64,000 nucleotides of DNA from Alphaproteobacteria bacterium (GCA_016124635.1 WGNJ01000006.1:62001-126000); one strand, 5' to 3'; counted from the stretch's first letter, positions 18,360-27,105 are shown. Numbers and translations are program-made. The notes: generated by a model not told the origin, from the letters alone.

Positions 18360-19733
18360 ATGAGTTGGAGTCCTTCGAGCTGGCGAACCAAGCCCGTCGC
18401 CCAGGTTCCGGTTTATCCGGACGGCGAGGCGCTGGCGCGCGTCGAAGCCAAGCTCAAAACCTATCCGCCGCTCGTGTTCGCGGGCGAGGCGCGCAATCTG
18501 AAGCGTGACTTGGCGCAAGTCGCCGAGGGGCGCGCTTTCCTGATGCAAGGTGGGGATTGCGCCGAATCGTTCGCCGAATTTCATCCGGACAACATTCGCG
18601 ACACCTTCCGCGTCATTTTGCAGATGGCGGTCGTGCTGACCTTTGCCGGCGCGATGCCCGTCGTCAAAGTCGGCCGCATCGCCGGTCAATTCGCAAAGCC
18701 GCGCTCAGCCGATACCGAGGTTCAGGACGGTGTCGAACTGCCGTCCTATCGCGGCGACATCATCAATGCTGCGCCGTTCGACGAAGCTTCGCGCCGGCCC
18801 GAGCCGGAGCGAATGATCCAGGCCTATGGCCAGGCGGCGTCGACGCTCAACCTGATCCGCGCCTTCGCGCAAGGCGGCTACGCCGATCTGCACAACGTGC
18901 ATCGTTGGAATTTGGGCTTCATCGCCGGCTCGCCGGCGGGCGACAGATACGCCACGCTCGCCAACCGGATCTCCGAGACGCTCGAGTTCATGGAAGCGTG
19001 CGGCATCACGCCGGACTCCGCGCCGCAGCTGCGCGCGACCGAATTCTTCACGAGCCACGAGGCGCTGTTGCTCGGTTACGAGCAGGCGATGACGCGTATC
19101 GATTCGACGACGGGCGATTGGTACGACACCTCGGCGCACATGCTCTGGATCGGCGACCGCACGCGCCAGCTTGAGGGCGCGCATGTCGAATTCGCGCGTG
19201 GCATCCGCAATCCAATTGCGGTCAAGTGCGGGCCGTCGCTATCGAACGATGATCTCATTCGTTTGTGCGACGCGCTCAATCCGTCGAACGAGGCTGGGCG
19301 GCTGACGTTGATCGCGCGCTTCGGCGCCGACAAGGTCGAGGAACACCTGCCGCGTCTCATTCGCGCGGTGAAGCGCGAGGGCCGCGTCGTCGTGTGGTCC
19401 TGTGATCCGATGCACGGCAACACGGTGAAAAGCGTGAGCGGTCTCAAGACCCGCCCGTTCGATCGCGTGCTGAAAGAAGTGCAGACGTTCTTCCAAGTGC
19501 ACCGGGCGGAAGGCACGCATGCTGGTGGCGTGCATCTCGAGCTCACGGGGCAAAACGTCACCGAATGCACCGGCGGCGCGGCGGCGATCACCGACGCCGA
19601 TCTGTCGAGCCGCTATCACACGCACTGCGACCCGCGGCTCAACGCCAATCAGGCGCTGGAACTCGCGTTCCTGGTTGCCGAAGGCATCCGCGCGGAGCGC
19701 GTCAAAGCGCAGCGTCCGGCGGCGGCGCAATAG
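18360..19733 (+). CDS. 3-deoxy-7-phosphoheptulonate synthase, class II (DAHP synthase)
   Basis: A 457-residue class II (plant/AroA-II type) DAHP synthase, first enzyme of the shikimate pathway, condensing phosphoenolpyruvate and erythrose-4-phosphate. Diagnostic parts are [24 protein letters not shown] near residue 61, [39 protein letters not shown] and [15 protein letters not shown]. No N-terminal regulatory extension is present. No clear Shine-Dalgarno sequence precedes ATG 18360; two small hairpins lie in the leader (18303-18322 and 18331-18345), the second ending 14 bases before the start. Confidence 0.95.
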   Translation: MSWSPSSWRTKPVAQVPVYPDGEALARVEAKLKTYPPLVFAGEARNLKRDLAQVAEGRAFLMQGGDCAESFAEFHPDNIRDTFRVILQMAVVLTFAGAMPVVKVGRIAGQFAKPRSADTEVQDGVELPSYRGDIINAAPFDEASRRPEPERMIQAYGQAASTLNLIRAFAQGGYADLHNVHRWNLGFIAGSPAGDRYATLANRISETLEFMEACGITPDSAPQLRATEFFTSHEALLLGYEQAMTRIDSTTGDWYDTSAHMLWIGDRTRQLEGAHVEFARGIRNPIAVKCGPSLSNDDLIRLCDALNPSNEAGRLTLIARFGADKVEEHLPRLIRAVKREGRVVVWSCDPMHGNTVKSVSGLKTRPFDRVLKEVQTFFQVHRAEGTHAGGVHLELTGQNVTECTGGAAAITDADLSSRYHTHCDPRLNANQALELAFLVAEGIRAERVKAQRPAAAQ

Positions 19734-19792
19734 CGCCACACTTGCATCCTCAGTCTTGGCGCCTTTAGCCTTTGTCGCAAGGGACCGGATTC

Positions 19793-20551
19793 ATGCGGCG
19801 GGCTGTTGCGATCGTATTGGCTGTGATGCTGGCGGCGGGTGCCGGCGCGCTCATCGGCGCCAAGCGGCTCGATGAGATCGCGGCCGCTCGACCAGCGCTG
19901 GCAGTGCGCTCGGGCGCCGAGACCTATTTCATTCCAAGCGCCTATGTTCGCAGCGGCGGATTGAACGTGCAGCTAATGCGGCTCGCCGGCTGCTGGGATG
20001 CGCGTGACGGGGCTTATTTCGCCGCGATGGCGTCGGCCGCTGATTGCGGGTCGCGCGGCATCGAGTTGGCGCTGCCGTCGTCGCTCTTTGGTGGCGAGGC
20101 GATGGACATGTTTCGCAAGCCGCAGCTCGAGGCGCGTTTCTGGCCCGCCTATTGGGTGCCGCCGCAGGATATCCGCGATCTCCTGGAAGCGATCGAGGGG
20201 CGCGGTGATTGGACCGGCCGACAGGTGGTGCTGCGCGCGGACTGGAATCTGTGGCGCGTCGAGAGCCCCGCAAGCCCTTGGGTCTTCCTATTGTCGCGTG
20301 AGCCGAATCCCGGCGATCCGCGCGAGCTTACATTTCTCTACGCCGGGCGCTGTTATCGGCCCGAGCGCATAGGCGATGCGGGTATGACGTGCCGCTTTGT
20401 CCTACGCGTGGGCGCAAGGGCCGCGATCGAATTCTCGCTTGGCGCCGATGAGGTGATGAGCTTTCCAAGCTTGCGCGATGCATTGCTGGCGCGTGTCGCC
20501 GAATGGCGCAAGGCGCCGGTCGTCAGTGGAAGTTTCGGCCCTTCGGCATGA
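19793..20551 (+). CDS. hypothetical exported or membrane-anchored protein
   Basis: About 252 residues. The N-terminus has two Arg followed by a hydrophobic stretch (AVAIVLAVMLAAGAGALIGA), a signal peptide or anchor. The rest, with Trp-rich segments such as MFRKPQLEARFWPAYW and VVLRADWNLWRVE, matches no family I recognise. ATG 19793 has AAGGGA 9 bases upstream, better than the TTG at 19772. The last 29 bases overlap the convergent dnaE2 gene, with no room for a separate terminator. Confidence 0.6.
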   Translation: MRRAVAIVLAVMLAAGAGALIGAKRLDEIAAARPALAVRSGAETYFIPSAYVRSGGLNVQLMRLAGCWDARDGAYFAAMASAADCGSRGIELALPSSLFGGEAMDMFRKPQLEARFWPAYWVPPQDIRDLLEAIEGRGDWTGRQVVLRADWNLWRVESPASPWVFLLSREPNPGDPRELTFLYAGRCYRPERIGDAGMTCRFVLRVGARAAIEFSLGADEVMSFPSLRDALLARVAEWRKAPVVSGSFGPSA

Positions 20552-23500
20552 CTTTTTGCGCGCGCGGGTGCTTGTAAAGCGCGATCTCGTCGGGCGGCGG
20601 CTCACGCGGGATGACGCGCGATTGCGGTCGCTTCATCGGCGCGCGTCCGTCGACGGCCGGCGGGCGTTTGACTTCGTCGGCACGCGAGAGCGTGTCGATC
20701 GAAACGATGTCGGCCGAGAGCATGCCGAGGAGCGGCGTCAGGTCCTCCATGTGTTCGGCGACGATGTGGATGACGCTGCTCTCGCTTTGCAGGCGGCCGC
20801 GCACGGCGATGAAGCGGCTTCCCAGAACGAGCGGGCGGAAGCGTTCGAACACTTTCGGCCAGACGATGACGTTGGCGATCGACGTTTCGTCTTCGAGCGT
20901 CATGAAGATGACGCCGCTTGCGGTGCCCGGACGCTGACGGACAAGCACGAGGCCTGAAACCGTGACGTGCTGGCCGTCCGGAATCTTAGTCAGGTCGCCG
21001 TTGCGGATAATGCGGCGGGCAGAGAGCTCATCGCGCACGAACGCCGTCGGATGAGCTTTGAGCGACAGCGAGAGATGACGGTAGTCCTCGACCACATGTT
21101 CGCCGAGCAGCATCGGCGGCAGCGCGAAATCGGGTTCGCGCTCGCGCGCATGATCGAAGGCGAGGAGGGGGAGGTCGTCCTTGTCGCCGGTGCGGCGCAG
21201 GCCGCGCACGACCCACAGAGCTTCACGGCGATCGAGGCCGAGTGAGCGAAAGGCATCGGCGTCGGCGAGGCGTTCGAGTGTCGAAGGATCGAGGCCCGTG
21301 CGCAGCCAGAGGTCGCGGATCGAATCGTAGCCTTGGCCGCGCTTCGCCATGAGCTGCGCCGCGTCTTCTTGCTTGAAACCAGAGATTTCACGAAAGCCGA
21401 GACGCATGGCGCAGGTGGTGCGAATCTCGTCCGCCATCGATGCGTGGCGCGGATGGAGGTGCTCGCTCATCCTCCACCGCTTTAGCGGGGGAGGTGGATC
21501 GCCGCCCCGGGTTACAGGCGCTGCGCTTGCCCGGGGTAAACTCCGCGGCGAGACGGAGGGGGCATGTTGAATTGTGGGAAGGTCGTCACCCGGCTTGTCC
21601 CCCTCCACCGCTTCGCGGTCCCCCTCCCCCGCTAAAGCGGTGGAGGATGAATAAGGCTCCAGCACGTTGTCCCAGTCGGAGGCGTTGATGTCGACGGCGC
21701 GCATTTCGACGCCGTGTTCTTGGGCGTCACGGACGATTTGCGCGGGTGCATAAAAGCCCATGGGCTGTGCGTTGAGGAGCGCGGCAGCGAAGACGTCGGG
21801 GTAGTGGCATTTGATCCACGATGAGACGTAGACGAGGTTGGCGAAGCTCGCGGCGTGGCTTTCGGGAAAGCCGTAGTCGCCGAAACCTTTGATCTGATTG
21901 AAGCAGGCGGCGGCGAATTCGGGCTCGTAGCCGCGCTCGATCATGCCGCCGATGAATTTCTTCTCGAAGTGATGGATCGTGCCGTTGCGGCGGAAGGTTG
22001 CCATAGCGCGGCGAAGCTTGTCGGCCTCGGCGGGCGTGAAGCCCGCGGCGACGATGGCGATGCGCATCGCTTGCTCTTGGAACAGCGGCACGCCGAGCGT
22101 CTTGTGCAGCACCTCCTTGAGCTCGTCCTTGGGGAAAGAGACCTTTTCGATGCCTTGGCGGCGCTTCAGATAAGGATGAACCATGCCGCCTTGGATAGGG
22201 CCGGGGCGCACGATCGCAACTTCGATGACGAGGTCGTAGAACTCGCGCGGTTTCAAGCGCGGCAGCATCGACATCTGTGCGCGGCTTTCGACCTGAAAGA
22301 CGCCGATCGAATCCGCGCGGCAGAGCATGTCGTAGATGGCGGGTTCGTCCCACGGTACGTTCGAAAGCGTGAGCTGCCGGCCGTAATGCGTCTCGATCAT
22401 CTGGAAAGCCTTGCGGATGCAAGAGAGCATGCCGAGCGCCAGCACATCGACCTTGAGGATGCCGAGGGTGTCGAGATCGTCTTTGTCCCATTCGACGAAC
22501 GTACGATCTTCCATCGCCGCGTTGCCGATCGGCACGACTTCATCGAGACGATCGCGCGTCATCACGAAACCGCCGACATGCTGGGAGAGATGGCGCGGGA
22601 AATCGATGAGCTCACCCGTGAGGGCAAGGACCTTCTTCAGGCGCGGATCGCTCGGATCGAGGCCGGCGCGGCGCACTTCTTTGTCTTCGGGCCCAGTGTC
22701 GGACCAGCCCCAGAGCGTGGAAGCGAGCGCGCCGATCGCATCTTGCGACAGGCCGAAGGCTTTGCCGACGTCGCGAACGGCGCTGCGTCCACGGTAGGAG
22801 ATCACCGTCGCGGCGATGCCGGCGCGATGGCGGCCGTAGCGTTCGTAGATGTATTGCATCACCTCCTCACGGCGCTCGTGCTCGAAGTCGACGTCGATGT
22901 CGGGCGGCTCGCGCCGCTCGGCCGAGACGAAGCGTTCGAAGAGAAGATCGACCTTGACCGGATCGACCTCGGTGATGCGCAGGCAGTAGCAGATCACCGA
23001 GTTGGCGGCCGAGCCGCGGCCTTGACACAAAATTCCGTGCGAGCGGGCGTAGCGCACGAGATCGTGGACGGTGAGGAAGTAGGGCGCGTAGTTCAGCTCG
23101 CCGATCAACTGAAGCTCATGGTCGAGCGCGTTGCGGACCTTTTCCGGGATGCCGTCGGGGTAGCGCCAGCGGGCGCCGGCCTCGCTGTAGGCGATGAGCG
23201 CCTCCTGCGGCGTCGCGTAACCTTCGCGCGTTTCCTCCGGATATTGGTAGCGCAGCTCGTCGAGCGAGAAGTCGATGCGCGCGAGGAAGCGAATCGTCTC
23301 GTCGATCGCGTCCGGGATTTTGACGAAGATGCGCGCCATTTCGGACGGCGGCTTCAAGTGACGCTCGGCGTTAGCTTCGAGGTGATAGCCGGCGGTGTCG
23401 ATGGTGACGCCCTCGCGGATGCAGGTGAGGACGTCCTGGAGCGCGCGCCGTGCGTGATCGTGATAGAGCACGTCGCCGATGGCGATCAGCGGCACGTTGT

Positions 23501-24116
23501 GGCGCGCGCTGGCATTGATCAGCCGTGTGAGATGACGCCTGTCGTCGCCGCGATAGAGGATCGAGGCGCCGAGCCAGACGCGGCCGGGCGCAATGGCGCT
23601 GAGCTTCCTCAGCGCGGGCTCGACGCGGTCGCTACGGGGGCGCGGGGGCACGACGATAAAGAGCAAGCCTTCGTGCAGCTCGGCGAGATCGTCAAAATTG
23701 ATGATGCAATCGCCTTTTTCGGCGCGGCGATTGCCGAGCGTGAGCAGGCGCGAGAGATGGCCATAGGCGGCGCGGTCGGTCGGGTAGGCGATGATGTCGG
23801 GCGTCCCGTCCGAAAAGACGAGGCGCGCGCCGACAACCAAACGGATGTCTAGATCCTTTGCCTGACTGTGGGCGCGCACGACGCCGGCGAGCGAATTGCG
23901 GTCGGCGATACCGATGGCGGCGAGCCCGTAGTCCGCCGCGCGCAACACCATCTCCTGCGGATGCGAGCCGCCGCGCAGAAAGGAGAAATTCGTGGTGACG
24001 GCGAACTCGGCATAGGGCGGTGGCGATGATTGTTGCTGCTGACGCGTCTCAGCTTTGCTCTGCCGCTCCCGGCGGAAGTCGTTGAGCGTGATGACGTTGG
24101 TGTCTGTCATGGCCAC
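20523..24116 (-). CDS. dnaE2: error-prone DNA polymerase DnaE2, carrying an in-frame repeat insertion
   Basis: A 1197-residue DnaE2 (ImuC). The PHP domain starts near residue 35 (AEFAVTTNFSFLRGGSHP); the catalytic PDIDVDF is at about 405-411; a helix-hairpin-helix region follows from about 910 (MRLGFREISGFKQEDA) and an OB-fold near 1060 (VTVSGLVLVRQRPGTASG). It is the translesion polymerase of the SOS mutasome with ImuA and ImuB. Residues 823-883 (bases 21650-21468) are translated from a palindromic repeat element and begin SSSTALAGEG and end PPPLKRWRM. The frame is intact, so the enzyme may be functional. It lies downstream of imuA and imuB, separated from imuB by a DUF559 gene. Confidence 0.93.
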   Translation of the reverse strand: MAMTDTNVITLNDFRRERQSKAETRQQQQSSPPPYAEFAVTTNFSFLRGGSHPQEMVLRAADYGLAAIGIADRNSLAGVVRAHSQAKDLDIRLVVGARLVFSDGTPDIIAYPTDRAAYGHLSRLLTLGNRRAEKGDCIINFDDLAELHEGLLFIVVPPRPRSDRVEPALRKLSAIAPGRVWLGASILYRGDDRRHLTRLINASARHNVPLIAIGDVLYHDHARRALQDVLTCIREGVTIDTAGYHLEANAERHLKPPSEMARIFVKIPDAIDETIRFLARIDFSLDELRYQYPEETREGYATPQEALIAYSEAGARWRYPDGIPEKVRNALDHELQLIGELNYAPYFLTVHDLVRYARSHGILCQGRGSAANSVICYCLRITEVDPVKVDLLFERFVSAERREPPDIDVDFEHERREEVMQYIYERYGRHRAGIAATVISYRGRSAVRDVGKAFGLSQDAIGALASTLWGWSDTGPEDKEVRRAGLDPSDPRLKKVLALTGELIDFPRHLSQHVGGFVMTRDRLDEVVPIGNAAMEDRTFVEWDKDDLDTLGILKVDVLALGMLSCIRKAFQMIETHYGRQLTLSNVPWDEPAIYDMLCRADSIGVFQVESRAQMSMLPRLKPREFYDLVIEVAIVRPGPIQGGMVHPYLKRRQGIEKVSFPKDELKEVLHKTLGVPLFQEQAMRIAIVAAGFTPAEADKLRRAMATFRRNGTIHHFEKKFIGGMIERGYEPEFAAACFNQIKGFGDYGFPESHAASFANLVYVSSWIKCHYPDVFAAALLNAQPMGFYAPAQIVRDAQEHGVEMRAVDINASDWDNVLEPYSSSTALAGEGDREAVEGDKPGDDLPTIQHAPSVSPRSLPRASAAPVTRGGDPPPPLKRWRMSEHLHPRHASMADEIRTTCAMRLGFREISGFKQEDAAQLMAKRGQGYDSIRDLWLRTGLDPSTLERLADADAFRSLGLDRREALWVVRGLRRTGDKDDLPLLAFDHAREREPDFALPPMLLGEHVVEDYRHLSLSLKAHPTAFVRDELSARRIIRNGDLTKIPDGQHVTVSGLVLVRQRPGTASGVIFMTLEDETSIANVIVWPKVFERFRPLVLGSRFIAVRGRLQSESSVIHIVAEHMEDLTPLLGMLSADIVSIDTLSRADEVKRPPAVDGRAPMKRPQSRVIPREPPPDEIALYKHPRAQKVMPKGRNFH
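21467..21650 (-). repeat. palindrome-ended repeat element, copy A (inside dnaE2)
   Basis: A 184-base element bounded by inverted repeats of about 28 bases; on the minus strand it opens TCATCCTCCACCGCTTTAGC and closes with the reverse complement. Inner shared blocks with copy B are CCCCCTCCGTCTCGCCGC and GGCGATCCACCT near the right end. The middle differs between copies and contains a smaller partial hairpin (21607-21620, ACCGCTTCGCGGT). It sits in the coding sequence of dnaE2 and is translated without a stop. Strand is given as the orientation matching copy B on the plus strand. Confidence 0.9.
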
Positions 24117-24125
24117 GCGCCCTAC

Positions 24126-24578
24126 TTAGCTTCCCCCCTTGAGGGGGAATTGAGCGGAACGGCGTAAGCGTGTACTGGCTTCGCGCCAAATGGCTTCGAG
24201 TACGCCGTCGATGTTCTTGTAGATATCGTTGTTGCTAGCGCGAATTTCCTTCCAACCGAACCGAGCCATAAAGGCGCGTCGGCGTGCATCATGAGCGCGC
24301 TCGGCTTCAGTCGAGTGGGTTTCTCCATCAACTTCGACAACGAGCTTTGCGCGTAAACAAACAAAATCGGCGACGTAAGTGCCAATCGGATGCTGTCGAC
24401 GGAATTTGATCCCGTCGATCGCCTTTTGCCGAAGATTTTGCCAGAGAATTACCTCAGCATGCGTCATCTTCCGGCGAAGCGTTTTCGCCAAAGCATGCGA
24501 TTCTGTTTCCTTCGTATGTGGATAGGTGCCTTTCCATTGCCACTTCTGTTTTTGCTTGTGAGGCGGTTGATCACTCAT
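24126..24578 (-). CDS. DUF559 endonuclease-like protein (VSR / PD-(D/E)XK fold)
   Basis: A 150-residue DUF559 protein. The core runs LRRKMTHAEVILWQNLRQKAIDGIKFRRQHPIG, then D71 in YVADFVC and E82-V-D84-G in VVEVDGETH, the acidic triad expected of a VSR-like nuclease. The substrate is unknown. The gene splits the usual imuB-dnaE2 pair; dnaE2 starts 9 bases after its stop. Its last codons (FPLKGGS) are written by a small palindrome at 24131-24149, and a palindrome-ended repeat ends 39 bases before its start on the opposite side. This placement looks like insertion into an older operon. Confidence 0.85.
   Translation of the reverse strand: MSDQPPHKQKQKWQWKGTYPHTKETESHALAKTLRRKMTHAEVILWQNLRQKAIDGIKFRRQHPIGTYVADFVCLRAKLVVEVDGETHSTEAERAHDARRRAFMARFGWKEIRASNNDIYKNIDGVLEAIWREASTRLRRSAQFPLKGGS
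24131..24149. repeat. short palindrome at the 3' end of the DUF559 gene
   Basis: TTCCCCC (24131-24137) and GGGGGAA (24143-24149) form 7-base arms around CTTGA. The palindrome encodes the last residues of the DUF559 protein and lies 15 bases before the dnaE2 start on the minus strand. It has no T-run, so it is not a typical terminator, but the hairpin could influence dnaE2 translation. Confidence 0.6.
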
Positions 24579-24617
24579 TGTGACCCCGCGTGTATCTTCA
24601 GGAAGCTTCGATTTCGC

Positions 24618-24784
24618 TCATCCTCCACCGCTTTAGCGGGGGAGGGGGACCATCCGGCGAAGCCTTGGCGAAGTCGGATGGTGGTGGGGGATTCATGTGC
24701 GTTCGCTTGAAGAGGTCCCGCAGGCCCCCTCCGTCTCGCCGCTGCGCGGCGATCCACCTCCCCCGCTAAAGCGGTGGAGGATGA
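24618..24784 (+). repeat. palindrome-ended repeat element, copy B (between imuB and DUF559 gene)
   Basis: A 167-base copy of the element in dnaE2, with the same terminal inverted repeats (TCATCCTCCACCGCTTTAGC at the left, reverse complement at the right) and the shared inner blocks CCCCCTCCGTCTCGCCGC and GGCGATCCACCTCC. An internal hairpin CATCCGGCGAAG...GTCGGATG (24651-24681) is specific to this copy. It ends 29 bases past the imuB stop side and begins 39 bases from the DUF559 start, so it fills most of the only real gap in the cassette. Confidence 0.9.
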
Positions 24785-24813
24785 ACGAGCGTGGTACGCG
24801 CTGTTCATGTTCA

Positions 24814-26373
24814 TCATGCGAAGAGGCCGTGCATGAACCAACGGGTGCGGTCGACTTCGGGACCCAAAAGGCCTTCGCGGTAGAGCCAGAATCTTCGGCC
24901 GGCATTGTCTTCGACGCGGAAATAATCGCGCGTGAGCGGGCGGCCTTCGCCGTCGCGCCACCATTCCATGGCAATGCGCTCAGGTCCGTCGGCACGCGTC
25001 ACTTGATGCTGCATGCGCCGCCAAGAAAAACGCGCGGGCGGACCATCGGGAACTTCGGCGACGGCTTCGATCGCCTCGGGGCGCTCAAACATGCGGAGAG
25101 GCCTGACCGGTGCGACGCTGTCTTGCGCCGGCGCTTCGGTCTTGAGCTTTGGCATGGTTTGCACTTCGCGTGCGGCGACGGCTTCGACGGCGTATTCGGG
25201 GATGTGCGTTTCTTGCGGCACGTAGCGGATGACCCGGCGAATGCCAAAGCGCGCGCCGAGACGATCGATCAAATCGGCGATGTCCTCGTTTTGTTCTCCG
25301 GGCGAGAGGAATTGAACCTGGTCGGCGACCATCGAATCCGCGTTCGTCACGGCGAGACGCACGACGTCGAAGCCGAAGCCTGGATCGAGCTCATCGCTGA
25401 GCACAGAGAAGCGTTCGGAGAACAAACGGCAGAGGACGCGCGGATCACGCAGCGGACGGCTCGTCGCGACGGATAGGCGGCGCACGGCGCCGTCGACACG
25501 AAAGAGCGTCACCTGCAATGCGCGAGCGCCGTCGCCGCGCTCTTCCATGCGGCGAGCAAGTTCACTTGCGAGATGCTCGATGGTCGCGAGGATGTCGCTC
25601 TCGAGCACGATCGGTTCGGGGAAGCGGCGCTCTGCCATATACGGTGCGACCGGCATGCGCGGGGTGATGGTTTCGCTCAAGCGGCCGAAGGCTTGATCGA
25701 GACGCTGCACGAGGAGCGTGCCGAAGCGGGCGGCGAGGGGCGCGCGCGGGCGATCGACGATGTCGGCGATGCGCTTCAGGCCGACACGCGCCAGAGCGTC
25801 GACGGTCTCGGTATCGATGCGCAGTGCCGCGAGCGGCAAGGGCAGAAGCGTTTCGCGAATCGCGCTCGGGACGATGACACCGGGCTTGCCGTAATGCGCG
25901 ACGGCCCACGCGGCGCCGGGCGTCGAGGCGATCGCGGCGCGGACGATGAAGCCTTGCGCGCGCAGGCGGCGGACGACGTCGCGCAGCATCGCGTCCTCGC
26001 CGCCGAACAAATGGGCGCAACCCGTGATGTCGAGCATCATGCCGTGCGGCGCATCGGCGCCGACGAGCGGCGTGTAGCGGTTGGTCCAATCGACGATGCC
26101 GCTCAAGAGTTGCCGGTCGGCGGCTTCGTCGGCGTGTTCGACCAGGATGTTCGGATACATCGCGCGCGCGTCGATCAGCGCGAGGCCGGGGGCTAAGTCC
26201 AGCTTGCTCGCCGGCTCATTGACCGCGACGAGACGCAGCGCGCTCTTGATGTCGCTGACGACGACACGCGGGCGCGTTTCGATTTCAGTTCGCGAGAACT
26301 GCCGCTCGATCCGGTCCGTCGGCAACCTCTCCAGCCACACCGACAGATAGCGGTTCGACAAAGCGCTGCTCAT
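24814..26373 (-). CDS. imuB: Y-family DNA polymerase-like protein ImuB
   Basis: A 519-residue Y-family homologue. The first strand reads YLSVWLERLPTDRIERQ in place of the acidic metal-binding segment of active polymerases, and the later acidic pair is also absent, as expected of ImuB, which acts as an adaptor between DnaE2, ImuA and the beta clamp. Palm/finger parts include LVAVNEPASKLDLAPGLALIDARAMYP and MMLDITGCAHLFGGE. The end FMHGLFA is the usual ImuB C-terminus, so the gene is complete. It overlaps the imuA 3' end by 89 bases. Confidence 0.93.
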   Translation of the reverse strand: MSSALSNRYLSVWLERLPTDRIERQFSRTEIETRPRVVVSDIKSALRLVAVNEPASKLDLAPGLALIDARAMYPNILVEHADEAADRQLLSGIVDWTNRYTPLVGADAPHGMMLDITGCAHLFGGEDAMLRDVVRRLRAQGFIVRAAIASTPGAAWAVAHYGKPGVIVPSAIRETLLPLPLAALRIDTETVDALARVGLKRIADIVDRPRAPLAARFGTLLVQRLDQAFGRLSETITPRMPVAPYMAERRFPEPIVLESDILATIEHLASELARRMEERGDGARALQVTLFRVDGAVRRLSVATSRPLRDPRVLCRLFSERFSVLSDELDPGFGFDVVRLAVTNADSMVADQVQFLSPGEQNEDIADLIDRLGARFGIRRVIRYVPQETHIPEYAVEAVAAREVQTMPKLKTEAPAQDSVAPVRPLRMFERPEAIEAVAEVPDGPPARFSWRRMQHQVTRADGPERIAMEWWRDGEGRPLTRDYFRVEDNAGRRFWLYREGLLGPEVDRTRWFMHGLFA

Positions 26374-27070
26374 GTTGATTCCACCCCAAAGTCCAATGAC
26401 CGCACGGGCCGAAGCGATTCTTCGTTAGTTCCAGATCGAAGACGGGTATGCCGAGACCGCCGAACTCATCGCTGACGCTCGGGCGAGCGGCGACTTGCCA
26501 GCGCGTGGTCGCGGCGTTGGTCGTCAACGTGCCCGCATGACGCAAAAGCAGGCCGAGACCGTCGCCTTGCTGTGCCGCGAGGATCAGGCGGCGCGTGACA
26601 GTGAGATCGAGCGCATTCGAGTTCGCCGGAAACTCGCCGATCACGGCAGCGAAGGCACGGCACTTGAGCGCCTCGGCCATCGCCCAAAGCGCATCGTCGG
26701 TGTGGCCGACACGCAGATGCGTGAAGTGCGCGAGACTCAGACCGAACTCGGCGAGGCCAGGGACGTAAGGATTGCCGCCTTCCCAAGCGGTGAAGTCGTG
26801 CTGGATCAGGAGGACGTGCTTGCGTTTGGTACGCGCAGCAACGGCGCAGGCGAAACCGGTGGCGGCTGAAAGATCGCCGCCGGCGGACGCAACGATCTCG
26901 TGCACGGTGGCCGAGGCGAGGCCGCCACCCAACATCTCGTCGAGCGCCTTGATTTCGAAGGTCACAGGCGGGCGAGGGGCTTTCTGGCGATCCCGCGGAC
27001 CGCCAGCCTCCAGCGCCGCTATGGTGCGCCGTAGAGACCCAAAATCCTCCGCCGCCAAGCCACTTGGCAC
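26285..27070 (-). CDS. imuA: ImuA, RecA-like SOS mutagenesis protein
   Basis: A 261-residue ImuA (SulA/RecA-like) with the segments FEIKALDEMLGGGLASATVHEIVA and FACAVAARTKRKHVLLIQHD. It lacks a full Walker A, as members of the group do, and works with ImuB and DnaE2 in damage-induced mutagenesis. GTG 27070 is the start; a LexA box lies 21 bases upstream. It is the first gene of imuA-imuB-(DUF559)-dnaE2, all transcribed on the minus strand. The long overlap with imuB suggests coupled translation. Confidence 0.9.
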   Translation of the reverse strand: MPSGLAAEDFGSLRRTIAALEAGGPRDRQKAPRPPVTFEIKALDEMLGGGLASATVHEIVASAGGDLSAATGFACAVAARTKRKHVLLIQHDFTAWEGGNPYVPGLAEFGLSLAHFTHLRVGHTDDALWAMAEALKCRAFAAVIGEFPANSNALDLTVTRRLILAAQQGDGLGLLLRHAGTLTTNAATTRWQVAARPSVSDEFGGLGIPVFDLELTKNRFGPCGHWTLGWNQHEQRFVEPLSVGVAGEVADGPDRAAVLAN

Positions 27071-27090
27071 GGGTCACCGCCTTGTCTATT

Positions 27091-27105
27091 GTTCACTTTA
27101 TGTTC
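27091..27105 (-). promoter_or_regulatory. LexA (SOS) box upstream of imuA
   Basis: GTTCACTTTATGTTC, read on the plus strand, matches the alphaproteobacterial LexA direct repeat GTTC-N7-GTTC exactly. It ends on the imuA side 20 bases before the GTG start, the usual position for a damage-inducible imuA promoter, and would control the whole cassette including the DUF559 gene. Confidence 0.88.

Noticed and set aside
21855-23852. Long open frame (665 codons) on the plus strand
   Set aside because: It is antisense to dnaE2 throughout; long antisense frames are common in high-GC coding DNA, and the translation is Arg/Asp/Ala-rich with no recognisable domain.
24575-24964. 129-codon minus-strand frame containing SSSTALAGEV
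   Set aside because: It is formed by reading through repeat copy B and the imuB end in another frame; useful as a marker of the repeat but not a gene.
24697-25476. 259-codon plus-strand frame over the imuB 3' end
   Set aside because: It starts inside repeat copy B and continues antisense to imuB; no domain support.
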